Below the pieces are notes generated by a model. It was not told the DNA's origin, did not search any database, and was given only the letters and a program-made list of their open reading frames with translations. The position numbers and the translations under genes are program-made. This document shows positions 1 to 8,509 of a stretch of DNA of 64,000 nt, in pieces (the first letter of the stretch is position 1; each line of letters starts with the position of its first letter). The DNA is from Bradyrhizobium sp. CB3481 (GTDB lineage: Bacteria; Pseudomonadota; Alphaproteobacteria; Rhizobiales; Xanthobacteraceae): NCBI RefSeq assembly GCF_029714305.1, contig NZ_CP121647.1, positions 1,508,501 to 1,572,500 of the forward strand, read 5' to 3'.

Positions 1-1
1 C

Positions 2-2590
2 ACGGTGACCGTCCGCGGCGATCCGCTTCATCCTGCCAATTTCGGAAAGCTGTGCGGGAAGGGCTCGGCGCTCGCCGAGACCGTCGGCCTTGAGGGGCGG
101 CTGCTCTCGCCTGTCGTCAATGGGCAGGAGGCGGGCTGGGCTGCCGCGCTCGATCATGTCGCGGAGGGATTTGGCAGGATCATCCGCGAGCATGGCCCTG
201 ATGCGGTGGCGTTCTACGTCTCCGGCCAAATACTGACCGAGGACTATTACGTCATCAACAAGCTCGCCAAGGGCTTCATCGGCACCGCCAATATCGACAC
301 CAATTCCCGGCTTTGCATGGCATCGAGCGTGGCGGGCCACAAGCGCGCGTTCGGCAGCGACACCGTCCCGGGCTGCTATGAGGATCTCGAAACCGCCGAT
401 CTTCTGGTCCTGGTCGGCTCCAATGCCGCCTGGTGCCATCCGATTCTCTATCAGCGCATGATGGCCGCCAAAGCCAATAACCCGGCGTGCCGCGTCGTCG
501 TCGTCGACCCCCGGCGAACCGCGACATGTGACGGCGCCGACCTGCATCTGCCACTTCGTTCCGGCAGCGATTCCGTGCTGTTCAACGGGCTGCTCGCGCA
601 TCTTGCGTCGCAAGGCGCGATCGATCGTGCATTCGTGGAGGGCTGCACTACTGGCGCCGAGGCGGCGCTTCAGAACGTCGCCGGCCAGACGGTTGCGCAG
701 ACTGCGGAGATCTGCGGCCTGTCGGAGGGCGCGGTGGCGCTGTTCTTCGACTGGTTTGCCAGGAACGAACGGGTCGTCACGCTCTATTCGCAGGGCATCA
801 ACCAGTCGAGCAGCGGCGTTGATAAGGTCAATTCGATCATCAACTGTCATCTGCTGACCGGCCGGATCGGGCGGCCCGGCATGGGCCCGTTCTCGCTGAC
901 CGGGCAGCCCAACGCGATGGGCGGGCGGGAAGTCGGCGGGCTGGCCAATCAATTGGCCGCCCACATGGAGATCGAGAATCCTGGGCACCGCGATATCGTC
1001 AAACGCTTCTGGCAGTCGCCTGTCATCGCCGACAAGCAGGGCCTCAAGGCCGTCGACATGTTCGACGCGATCGCCGATGGGCGCATCAAGGCGGTTTGGA
1101 TCATGTCGACCAATCCGCTGGTCAGCCTGCCGGATGCCGATCGCGTGCGCTGCGCGCTCGACGCCTGCGAACTCGTCGTCGTCTCCGATTGCATGCGCCA
1201 TACCGACACCACGCGACATGCCCATGTGTTGCTGCCCGCGCTTACCTGGGGTGAAAAGGACGGCACCGTCACCAATTCCGAGCGCCGCATCTCGCGGCAA
1301 CGTCGGTTCCTGCCGGCGCCCGGTGAGGCGAGGGCCGATTGGCAGGTCGTCTGCGACGTCGCGAAGCGTATGGGCTTTCCCGGATTTGACTATCCGAGCG
1401 CGGCTGCGATCTTTCGCGAGCACGCCGGGCTTTCCAGTTTCGAGAATGACGGAACGCGCGATTTCGATCTCTCCGCGCTGCAGACGCTGGACGATCGCGC
1501 CTATGACGCGCTGACCCCGATCCAATGGCCGGTGACGCGGGAATATCCGACCGGCACGCCGCGGATGTTCGAGACGCGCGAGTTCTTCACGCCCGACCGC
1601 AAGGCCCGTTTCGTACCGGTGACGCCGCGCGCCGCGATAAATGCGACCAGCCGCGACTATCCCTTGGTGCTCAATACCGGCCGGGTCCGCGATCAGTGGC
1701 ATACGATGACGCGGACTGGAAAATCGCCGCGGCTGCTTGCCCATATCTTCGAACCTTATGCCGAATTCCATCCTGACGATGCGCGGATGGCCGGCGTCGA
1801 GAACGGCGGGCTGGCGCGGCTGACCAGCCCATGGGGTGAGATGGTGGCGCGCGTCGTCGTCACCGCCGATCAGCGCCGCGGCTGCGTGTTCGTGCCGATG
1901 CACTGGAACGGCGAGTATGCCGGCGACGGCCGGGTCAATGCGCTGGTCAATCCGGCGACCGATCCGATATCCGGACAGCCTGAGTCCAAGCACACGCCGG
2001 TCAAAGCAGCAGCGTACTTGCCGAAATGGCACGCCTTCATCCTCAGCCGCCAGGAGATCGAACGTCCTGCCGCAGGCTATTGGGTTAGCGGTCTCTCGGG
2101 GACGTGCTGGCGCATGGAGCTGGCCTTCGATGTGCGCGAGCCGAGTTGGCGCGATTGGGCGCGGGCACAGCTCCGCGTGGGAGATGACGACATCGAGTGG
2201 ATCGCCTATCGCGATCCCAAAGCCGGCCGCTTCCGTTACGCCGCCGTTCGCGACGGCCGGCTGGAGGGCTGCGTGTTCATCGCCCCCGACCACAAGCTTG
2301 TCTCGCGGTCATGGCTGACAGGCTTGTTTGCGGAACCAGCCTTGTCGCCGAATGCGCGGATGTCGCTGCTGACAGGACAGCCGCTGGACGCCGGCCAGGA
2401 CGTCGGGCAGATCGTGTGCTCTTGCTTCGGCGTCGGGCAGCATCAGATATCGGCTGAAATCCGCAAGGGTGCGGCGAGCGTCGAGGATATCGGCCGCTGT
2501 CTGAAGGCCGGCACCAATTGCGGTGCCTGCAAGCCGGAGATTGGAAAGCTGCTGCGCGGTGCGGCCGTGCGCGACCCGCATCCGGCGTGA
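2..2590 (+). CDS. nasA: Assimilatory nitrate reductase catalytic subunit, 5' truncated by window edge
   Basis: Molybdopterin enzyme that reduces nitrate to nitrite in the cytoplasm for nitrogen assimilation. The frame is open from base 2, so the true start and the N-terminal [4Fe-4S] cysteine motif lie upstream. What remains is the molybdopterin oxidoreductase core, the dinucleotide-binding domain (NTGRVRDQWHTMTRTGKSPR) and a C-terminal BFD-like [2Fe-2S] domain with CSC near residue 810 and the pair NCGAC about 35 residues later. That extra domain is typical of NasA that takes electrons from a NAD(P)H or ferredoxin partner and is absent from periplasmic NapA. Its nirB/nirD or transporter partners, if present, are outside the window. 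It ends 30 bp before the convergent nhaA. Confidence 0.92.
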   Translation, partial: TVTVRGDPLHPANFGKLCGKGSALAETVGLEGRLLSPVVNGQEAGWAAALDHVAEGFGRIIREHGPDAVAFYVSGQILTEDYYVINKLAKGFIGTANIDTNSRLCMASSVAGHKRAFGSDTVPGCYEDLETADLLVLVGSNAAWCHPILYQRMMAAKANNPACRVVVVDPRRTATCDGADLHLPLRSGSDSVLFNGLLAHLASQGAIDRAFVEGCTTGAEAALQNVAGQTVAQTAEICGLSEGAVALFFDWFARNERVVTLYSQGINQSSSGVDKVNSIINCHLLTGRIGRPGMGPFSLTGQPNAMGGREVGGLANQLAAHMEIENPGHRDIVKRFWQSPVIADKQGLKAVDMFDAIADGRIKAVWIMSTNPLVSLPDADRVRCALDACELVVVSDCMRHTDTTRHAHVLLPALTWGEKDGTVTNSERRISRQRRFLPAPGEARADWQVVCDVAKRMGFPGFDYPSAAAIFREHAGLSSFENDGTRDFDLSALQTLDDRAYDALTPIQWPVTREYPTGTPRMFETREFFTPDRKARFVPVTPRAAINATSRDYPLVLNTGRVRDQWHTMTRTGKSPRLLAHIFEPYAEFHPDDARMAGVENGGLARLTSPWGEMVARVVVTADQRRGCVFVPMHWNGEYAGDGRVNALVNPATDPISGQPESKHTPVKAAAYLPKWHAFILSRQEIERPAAGYWVSGLSGTCWRMELAFDVREPSWRDWARAQLRVGDDDIEWIAYRDPKAGRFRYAAVRDGRLEGCVFIAPDHKLVSRSWLTGLFAEPALSPNARMSLLTGQPLDAGQDVGQIVCSCFGVGQHQISAEIRKGAASVEDIGRCLKAGTNCGACKPEIGKLLRGAAVRDPHPA

Positions 2591-2620
2591 GCGATTCCTG
2601 AGCGCATCAAGCGGCGTTCG

Positions 2621-3805
2621 TCACCGCGACGCGGACGCCTCACCGGACTTCGCGCCAACTGAAAACATCACGGCAGCCACAATGCCCGACATCAGCGAGG
2701 CGGCGAGGACGCCGAGCCGAATTTGCTTCAGCACCGTTTCGTCATCGAAGGCGAGGGTTCCGATAAACAGGCTCATGGTGAAACCAATGCCGGTCAGGAT
2801 GGCCATCGCATAAAGCTTTGCCGTTGTCGTGCCTTCCGGCATCGCCGCCAGCCCGAGCCGGATCGCGATCATCGAAGCGGTGAAGACCCCGAGTTGCTTG
2901 CCGATGAAAAGCCCCGCGACGATGCCGAGCGGTATCGGCGCCGTCAGAGTTGAGATGGTCAGCCCGTGGAGCGATACGCCGGCATTGGCAAAAGCAAAGA
3001 TCGGCACGATCGCGAAGATGACCCACGGCCGGAGTGCGTGTTCGGTATCCTCGAGCAGGCTGTGGCCGTCATGCCGGGTAAGCGGCATCGCCAGCCCGAC
3101 GGCGACGCCCGCGAGCGTCGCGTGCACGCCGGATTTGAGCACGCAGACCCAGGTGAATAGGCCTGTGATCAGATAGAACGATGGCCGACGCACATCCAAA
3201 AAGTTCAATACTGCGAGCGCGGCGACGCCGAGCCCGCCGAGCGCCAGTGCCAGCACCGAGAGATCGGCGGTATAGAAGATCGCGATCACCACGATGGCCA
3301 TCAGGTCGTCGATGATCGCGAGCGCCAATAGAAACGCCTTCAGCGAAGCCGGCACCTTTCGTCCCAGCATGGCGCAGACGCCGAGCGCAAAGGCGATGTC
3401 GGTGGCTGCCGGTATGGCCCAGCCGCGCAAGGCTTGGGGATCTCCCCAGTTCACCGCGGCATAGATGGCGGCCGGCGTGACAAAGCCGCCAAAGGCGGCG
3501 ATCACGGGTAGCGCCGCCTGCTTGGCGCTCGCCAGCGCGCCCTCCATCACCTCGCGCTTGATTTCGAGGCCGACCAGCAGAAAGAACACCGCCATCAGGC
3601 CATCGTTGATCCAGTGGTCGACGGTTTTGCTCAGTCCGATCGATCCGATCCGAACCTCGCCGGTCATCCGCAGCAGCGCCTCGTAGTCCGCGCCGAATGG
3701 CGAGTTGGCAACGACCAGCGCCGCGATGGCTGCCAGGCCGAGCACCGCGCCGCCATAGAGACCCGTATTGTCTGAAACGTCTGAGGCCGGAATGTTGGCG
3801 GTCAT
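2621..3805 (-). CDS. nhaA: Na+/H+ antiporter NhaA
   Basis: Inner-membrane antiporter that expels Na+ in exchange for H+, for pH and salt homeostasis. The protein is 394 residues, normal for the family, with about eleven or twelve hydrophobic segments. The ion-binding aspartates are present: TDIAFALGV (Asp136) and the adjacent pair in AIIDDLMAI (Asp166, Asp167). A longer reading exists upstream, but the ATG at 3805 begins MTANIPASDV, matches the family start and overlaps the TetR stop codon as ATGA, so the two genes are probably translationally coupled. No separate promoter is visible. Why a TetR repressor is paired with nhaA here is unclear. Confidence 0.95.
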   Translation of the reverse strand: MTANIPASDVSDNTGLYGGAVLGLAAIAALVVANSPFGADYEALLRMTGEVRIGSIGLSKTVDHWINDGLMAVFFLLVGLEIKREVMEGALASAKQAALPVIAAFGGFVTPAAIYAAVNWGDPQALRGWAIPAATDIAFALGVCAMLGRKVPASLKAFLLALAIIDDLMAIVVIAIFYTADLSVLALALGGLGVAALAVLNFLDVRRPSFYLITGLFTWVCVLKSGVHATLAGVAVGLAMPLTRHDGHSLLEDTEHALRPWVIFAIVPIFAFANAGVSLHGLTISTLTAPIPLGIVAGLFIGKQLGVFTASMIAIRLGLAAMPEGTTTAKLYAMAILTGIGFTMSLFIGTLAFDDETVLKQIRLGVLAASLMSGIVAAVMFSVGAKSGEASASR

Positions 3806-4440
3806 CGGCCAGTCTTGCCGCTCGCCTCGATCGCGATCGACAGCGCAAGCTTGGTTTCCGCAACGATGTCTTCGACCAGCTCTTCCCGGCTGACCTGGGC
3901 GGCCTGGCCGGTGAGCAATCCCTGTTCGGCGAGCATCACCACCCCATGCAGCGAGGCCCAGATCTTCAGGGCACTGCGCTCGCGTAAAAGGCCGACAGCC
4001 GGCGCCTCCAGCGCCTCCACCAGCAACTCGAAGGTCTCCATTGCCGCGCTGTGCAGCTCGCTGCCTTTCGGCGCGCATGCCATGGTCCGCGATGCGAACA
4101 TCAGGCGATAGATGCCGTTGCGGCGCAGGCCGAAATCGAGCGTGAGCTGCGCGAAACGCGACAATTTCGACTGTTTCGACGGCTTTTCGATCGCCGTGCG
4201 CAGCATTGCGCTGAACTGGCGAAAGGCTTCGGCCGTGACGGCGGTCAGCAGCGTTTCGCGGTCGGCAAAATGCTTGTAGGGAGCCGGCTGCGAGACGCCG
4301 AGTTTTTTGGCAAGGGCGCTGATGCTGATCGCTTCGGGGCCGCCGAGTTCGACCTCGTGCAGCGCAGCCTGAACCAGGGCATCACGGAGATCCCCATGGT
4401 GATAGGCATTCAGCGCTTTGCGTGCAGGTCGAGGCGGCAT
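3802..4440 (-). CDS. TetR/AcrR family transcriptional regulator
   Basis: A 212-residue regulator. The N-terminal helix-turn-helix is at about residues 37-62 (ISALAKKLGVSQPAPYKHFA, then the tail of the recognition region), followed by a helical C-terminal domain of the WHG type seen in many alphaproteobacterial TetR proteins. It is divergent from the ferredoxin-P450 genes that begin at 4594 and overlaps nhaA by 4 bp. The 153-bp divergent gap holds a strong sigma70-like promoter with a near-palindrome on its -10 element, a reasonable binding site. I infer that it represses itself, nhaA and the P450 module, with the inducer probably the P450 substrate; none of this is shown directly. Confidence 0.85.
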   Translation of the reverse strand: MPPRPARKALNAYHHGDLRDALVQAALHEVELGGPEAISISALAKKLGVSQPAPYKHFADRETLLTAVTAEAFRQFSAMLRTAIEKPSKQSKLSRFAQLTLDFGLRRNGIYRLMFASRTMACAPKGSELHSAAMETFELLVEALEAPAVGLLRERSALKIWASLHGVVMLAEQGLLTGQAAQVSREELVEDIVAETKLALSIAIEASGKTGR

Positions 4441-4467
4441 CCAGTTCCATCATCTATAACTTTTGCC

Positions 4468-4507
4468 TTGACAGCACAACGCCAACGCGAATGTAATATG
4501 ATATAAC
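4468..4507 (+). promoter_or_regulatory. Promoter and probable TetR operator before ferredoxin-P450 module 1
   Basis: TTGACA (4468-4473), an 18-bp spacer and TGTAAT (4492-4497, 5 of 6 consensus bases) form a good plus-strand promoter. A 15-bp imperfect palindrome GTAATATGATATAAC (4493-4507, one mismatched pair) covers the -10. The octamer TATAACTT occurs twice, at 4455-4462 and 4502-4509, bracketing the promoter. The divergent TetR gene makes TetR the likely binder. Confidence 0.55.
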
Positions 4508-4593
4508 TTCGCGGTGCGCCGGCGGGTCTGTCCGGTCGCGCCGAGGATAAGGCCGTGCAAGATAAGCGCGCCGCAAGCGAGGGGAACGCTGCG

Positions 4594-4803
4594 ATGGCTG
4601 GAACGCTGAAGATCCGCGTCGACCAGGACAAATGCCAGGGACACGCGCGCTGCAAATCACTGGCACCCGAACTGTTCGACCTCGACGAATTCGGCAACGC
4701 CCACGAAGTGGGCGACGGCACCGTGCCTGCAGGCCTCGAAGACAAGGCCTACCTCGCCCAGAGCAACTGTCCGGAAATTGCGATCGAGGTGACCGAAGAA
4801 TAG
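4594..4803 (+). CDS. P450-type single-cluster ferredoxin (CxxHxxC variant)
   Basis: Small electron carrier of 69 residues that should pass electrons to the P450 59 bp downstream. Cluster ligands are Cys14, His17 in place of the usual second cysteine, Cys20 and Cys59 followed by Pro. This CxxHxxC...CP pattern is known from [3Fe-4S]/[4Fe-4S] ferredoxins that partner bacterial P450s in Rhodopseudomonas and actinobacteria. I chose the ATG at 4594 because GAGGGG lies just upstream; an upstream TTG would add 13 poorly conserved residues. It is about 60% like the second ferredoxin at 13014. No ferredoxin reductase is encoded in the window, so it must be recruited from elsewhere. Confidence 0.9.
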   Translation: MAGTLKIRVDQDKCQGHARCKSLAPELFDLDEFGNAHEVGDGTVPAGLEDKAYLAQSNCPEIAIEVTEE

Positions 4804-4861
4804 CCGGTCGCGATCTTTCATCCATCACGATCTGAACGAACCAAGCAGAGGAATTGCTCCG

Positions 4862-6082
4862 ATGTCCGATTCCGCCAGCATCATGCCCGAACATCCGCCG
4901 GTCACCGATTGGGTCAACGATTTCGACCACACCGATCCGAAATGGACGGAGAACCCGTTTCCGATCTGGGAAGAGTTGCGTGCGGCCTCGCCCGTCGTGC
5001 ACACTGAGCGGTTCCTCGGCTGCTACATGCCGACCACTTATGAGGCGGTGAAGGAAATTGCCTACGACACCGAACACTTTTCATCCCGGCGCGTCATTGT
5101 GCGCGACGTGCGGCCGGAGATCACGGCAAGGGCGCCGCCGATCACTTCCGATCCGCCCGAGCACAAGCCGGCCAAGCAGTTGCTGCTGCCGCCGTTCACG
5201 CCGGACGCGATGAAGAAGCTTGCGCCGCGGGTGCGCGCGATCTGCAACGAACTGATCGACGAGTTCATTGCCGACGGCAAATGCGATGCCGCCGCGCGCT
5301 ATACCAAGCACGTTCCGGTGCGCGCCATCGCGCATATGCTCGGGATTCCGGAAGACGATGGCGAGCTCTTTATCAAGTGGATTCATGAGATCCTCGAGCT
5401 CGGCATCAAGAGCGAAAATGCACTGATGGGCGCCGTAAGGGATATGACCGGCTATTTCGCCGTGCATCTGGAGCAGCGCAAGAAGAACCCCACCGACGAC
5501 CTGATCTCGACCTTGATGAAGGCGAGGGACAAGGACGGCAATCCGCTGGCGGACGAGCACGTGCTCGGTTCGCTGCGGCTATTGTTGATCGCCGGCATCG
5601 ACACCACCTGGAGCGCGATCGGCTCCTCGCTCTGGCATCTGGCGAAGACGCCCGCGGATCGCGAGCGTCTCGTCAAGGAGCCGGAACTGATGCCGCTCGC
5701 GGTGGAGGAACTGCTGCGCGCCTATTCACCGGTGACGATGGCGCGCGAGGTGATGAAGGAGACCACCGTCAGCGGTTGCCCGATCAAGCCCGGCAACATG
5801 GTGCTGCTGTCGTTCCCCGCCGCGAACCGCGATCCCGCGATGTTCCCCGATGCCGACAAGGTGGTGATCGACCGCAAGGAGAATCGTCACGCCGCGTTCG
5901 GCCTCGGCATCCACCGCTGCGTCGGCTCCAACCTTGCACGCATGGAAATGACCGTCGCAATCGAGGAATGGCTGAAGCGGATTCCGGATTTCCGGCTCGA
6001 TCCGGCCGGCAAGGTGACGTGGTCCGAGGGCACCGTTCGCGGCCCGCGCCAGTTGCCGCTGCTGTTTGGCAAGACGAACTGA
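4862..6082 (+). CDS. Cytochrome P450, module 1
   Basis: Heme monooxygenase of 406 residues, the usual length for soluble bacterial class I P450s. The I-helix motif AGIDTT (residues 244-249) supplies the acid-alcohol pair for O2 activation, EELLR (282-286) is the ExxR motif, and FGLGIHRCVG (346-355) carries the heme thiolate Cys353. There is no signal peptide, so it is cytoplasmic. It lies in an operon behind its ferredoxin. It is a close paralogue of the P450 at 11306: long identical stretches include GIDTTWSAIGSSLWHLA and the heme loop, with the first third more divergent, as expected if the substrates differ. The substrate cannot be told from sequence; neighbours suggest a cyclic or aromatic compound. 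Confidence 0.95.
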   Translation: MSDSASIMPEHPPVTDWVNDFDHTDPKWTENPFPIWEELRAASPVVHTERFLGCYMPTTYEAVKEIAYDTEHFSSRRVIVRDVRPEITARAPPITSDPPEHKPAKQLLLPPFTPDAMKKLAPRVRAICNELIDEFIADGKCDAAARYTKHVPVRAIAHMLGIPEDDGELFIKWIHEILELGIKSENALMGAVRDMTGYFAVHLEQRKKNPTDDLISTLMKARDKDGNPLADEHVLGSLRLLLIAGIDTTWSAIGSSLWHLAKTPADRERLVKEPELMPLAVEELLRAYSPVTMAREVMKETTVSGCPIKPGNMVLLSFPAANRDPAMFPDADKVVIDRKENRHAAFGLGIHRCVGSNLARMEMTVAIEEWLKRIPDFRLDPAGKVTWSEGTVRGPRQLPLLFGKTN

Positions 6083-6106
6083 GCATACCGACATCGGATA
6101 GCGTCG

Positions 6107-6226
6107 TGTTCCGGACGCAGCGCGGCACGAAGTGCTGCGCTGCTGAGCCGGGACCTTCCCGTGCATTGAGGTGGGTCCCGGCTCTGCGGTGCAGCGCTGA
6201 AGCGGCGCTGCGCCGCGTCCGGGACA
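6107..6226. repeat. Intergenic palindromic repeat between P450-1 and the TctC gene
   Basis: About 120 bp with nested inverted repeats: outer arms TTCCGGACGCAGCGCG near 6109 and CGCCGCGTCCGGGA near 6210, inner arms GCCGGGACC and GGTCCCGGC about 20 bp apart. It lies between two convergent genes and could end transcription from both sides. It resembles the short palindromic repeats common between Bradyrhizobium genes. Confidence 0.6.
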
Positions 6227-6235
6227 GGAGCGCCG

Positions 6236-7204
6236 TTACTTGACCTCGATCTTCGCGTCGCTGGCCACCTTCTTCCAGGCCTCGATGTCCCGCGCGTTGA
6301 TGTCGCGCTGCTGGTCCCCGGCGATGAATTCCGCGGAGATGCCGAGCGCCAACAACTTGTCGGCAATATCCGCCTCGGTGAGAGACTCCCTCAAGGCACC
6401 AGCGATTTTCTGCGCGACGGGATCGGGAACGCCGGCTGGCGCGTACATTACCCAGGAAAGGCTACGTTCGAAATCGACGCCTTGATCCTTGTAGCTCGCA
6501 ACATCCGGCAGGCTCGGCGAACGCCCGCCGCATGCCGCCAGCGCCTTCAGCTTTCCGTCCCTCACCAGCGGCGTTCCGGTCGCCATGTCGACCAGTCCGA
6601 CCGAGATGTGCCCGCCCATGAGATCGTTGGCCAGCTTGGCCGCGCCGCTGAAGGGGACGTGCTGCAGGCGGATGCCTGCCTTTTGCGAAAGAATTTCGCC
6701 GCAGAAATGTCCGGTCGAGCCGACCCCCCAGCTTCCGTACTGGATGGGCTCTCCCTTCTTCGACAGTTCGGTCAGTCCGCGCAGATCGCTGGCGGGAAAA
6801 TCCTTCGTCGCAATCAGCAGGATCGATGACGTTCCGATGCGGCCGATGGTGGTGAAATCCTTGAGCGGATCATAGGGCAGGCTCGGATAGACCGCGGGCG
6901 CCAGCACATGCGTGGTCATGCCGCCGATCGTGATGGTGTAACCGTCCGGTGGCGAGGTTGCCGCCTGTTGCGCGCCGATGGTGCCGGCGGCGCCGGTGCG
7001 GTTTTCGACATATATGGTTTGTCCGAGGCGTTTGCCCATCCGGTCGGCGAGCAAGCGCCCGAGCACATCGCCGCCGCCGCCAGCTCCGAACGGCAGCAGC
7101 ATCTTGATCTTCTTCGAGGGATAGTCGGCTGCGTCCTCCGCGTGAACTGAGGCTGTCATCGACGACAGCGCAAGCAGCGAAAGCATGATCGCACGCAACT
7201 TCAT
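6236..7204 (-). CDS. Bug/TctC-family periplasmic solute-binding protein
   Basis: Substrate-binding protein of the tripartite tricarboxylate transporter class, 322 residues. It has a Sec signal peptide (residues 1-22, cut after VHA), then the family start YPSKKIKMLLPFGAGGGGDV and the conserved region ENRTGAAGTIGAQQAATSPP. These proteins usually bind carboxylates or aromatic acids in the periplasm. There is no TctA or TctB membrane gene nearby, so it is one of the many orphan members and would have to dock with a distant permease or act as a sensor. It is 57 bp downstream of the LacI gene on the same strand, probably in one transcript. Confidence 0.9.
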   Translation of the reverse strand: MKLRAIMLSLLALSSMTASVHAEDAADYPSKKIKMLLPFGAGGGGDVLGRLLADRMGKRLGQTIYVENRTGAAGTIGAQQAATSPPDGYTITIGGMTTHVLAPAVYPSLPYDPLKDFTTIGRIGTSSILLIATKDFPASDLRGLTELSKKGEPIQYGSWGVGSTGHFCGEILSQKAGIRLQHVPFSGAAKLANDLMGGHISVGLVDMATGTPLVRDGKLKALAACGGRSPSLPDVASYKDQGVDFERSLSWVMYAPAGVPDPVAQKIAGALRESLTEADIADKLLALGISAEFIAGDQQRDINARDIEAWKKVASDAKIEVK

Positions 7205-7261
7205 TTACTCACTCCCTGGGTTTCCTGTTTTTGTTTTTGGTCGTTTGGATCGGCGGCCCCG

Positions 7262-8293
7262 TTAGGGCGCGCGGGGTTTGGCGCCCGAGTGTCGAAGAAT
7301 GAACCGTGTCGGCAGGTAAACCGGCCGTATCTTCTTGGCCGTTTCACCGCCGCGGATGCGGTCGAGCAGGATGTTGGCCGCAAGGCGGCCCATCTGGTCG
7401 AGATCCCAGGTCAGCGCCGATATGCCCGGCGTTGCATGTCGCGCCAGGTCGGTGTCGCCGATGCACACCAGTGAGACATCGTCGGGATAACGCAGTCCGC
7501 TGCTGGAAAGCGCGTTCATCACGCCAGCCAGCATATGCGTGCCCAGCGTGATAATCGCGGTCGGGCGGTTGGGGCCGCGCAGCAACTGGCAGACGTCGCT
7601 GAACGCGATGCCGGAGCCTTGCGTCTGCGGCAGGATCAGCTCGGGATCGACCGCGAGCTTCGCTTCGGTATGGGCCTGGCGATAGCCGGCAAGGCGTTCC
7701 GAGCTCGGCAGCAATGCCGCGCGTCCCGTGAGCAGCGCGATGCGGCGGTGGCCAAGCCCGATGAGATAGCGCGTGATCTCGAGGCCGCCGCCGCGATGAT
7801 CTGCGCGTACCGAGGGAGCGCCTGGCACCTCGCGGTCGATGGCGACGCAGGGCAGCTCGAGGTTTGCCAGCGCGCCGGTAAAATCCTTGTGGGCGTTGTC
7901 GCCGGCAAACAGCAGCAGTCCATCCATGCGCCGGCGTCGCACCGCCGAGATAAAGGCTGTCTCGCGGTCTTCCTCGTGCCGAGTCGCGGCGAGCATCAGC
8001 ACATAGCCGGCGCGCTGAAACTCCTCTTCCGCACCGTTGATCATCTCGCTGTAGAGCGGGTTCGACAGATCGGAGACCATGCAGCCGATCGTCTTGCTCT
8101 CGCGCGAGCGCAGCGCCTGCGCCGCCGAATGCGGCTCGAAGCGCAGGCGGTTCACCGCGCGCATGATCTTTGCGTGCAATTCCGGGCTGATATGGGGTTC
8201 GCCGTTCATCACCCGGCTGACGCTGCTGACCGATACGCCGGCCTGGGCGGCGACGTCACGAATGGTGGCGCGCACGGGCTGCGCTCGGCGCAT
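7262..8293 (-). CDS. LacI family transcriptional regulator
   Basis: A 343-residue repressor with the classic LacI helix-turn-helix (TIRDVAAQAGVSVSSVSRVM, residues 10-29), a hinge region and a periplasmic-binding-like effector domain (SDLSNPLYSEMINGAEEEF onward). It is divergent from the SDR-VOC-CMD genes and precedes the TctC-type gene. A perfect 14-bp palindrome with central CG, the usual LacI-family operator shape, lies in the divergent gap at 8406-8419, and a matching half site at 8340. It is likely to control both directions in response to the island's substrate or an intermediate. Confidence 0.92.
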   Translation of the reverse strand: MRRAQPVRATIRDVAAQAGVSVSSVSRVMNGEPHISPELHAKIMRAVNRLRFEPHSAAQALRSRESKTIGCMVSDLSNPLYSEMINGAEEEFQRAGYVLMLAATRHEEDRETAFISAVRRRRMDGLLLFAGDNAHKDFTGALANLELPCVAIDREVPGAPSVRADHRGGGLEITRYLIGLGHRRIALLTGRAALLPSSERLAGYRQAHTEAKLAVDPELILPQTQGSGIAFSDVCQLLRGPNRPTAIITLGTHMLAGVMNALSSSGLRYPDDVSLVCIGDTDLARHATPGISALTWDLDQMGRLAANILLDRIRGGETAKKIRPVYLPTRFILRHSGAKPRAP

Positions 8294-8339
8294 TGCAGAT
8301 TCCCGATCGGAACAAAGGCTGAAGCAGCCTAGCTCAGCC

Positions 8340-8419
8340 TGGAAACGATATACAAGATAATTTAGCTTCGTCTATGCATCTTGTTTGGACGGTCGTGATA
8401 AAGTATGGAAACGTTTCCA
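8340..8419. promoter_or_regulatory. LacI-type operator and half site in the LacI/SDR divergent gap
   Basis: TGGAAACGTTTCCA at 8406-8419 is a perfect palindrome with a central CpG, the hallmark of LacI-family operators. The half site TGGAAACG recurs at 8340-8347, 66 bp away. The main site is 91 bp upstream of the chosen SDR start and overlaps an ATG at 8405 that would otherwise extend the SDR frame. Confidence 0.7.
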
Positions 8420-8509
8420 AGAAATAGCCGGAGCGAGGCGGCAGACCGTTGCCCTCCGCTCGATAACAAGACGGCCGAACGGCCGCAGGCCGGGGAGGCG
8501 AATCAAGCG

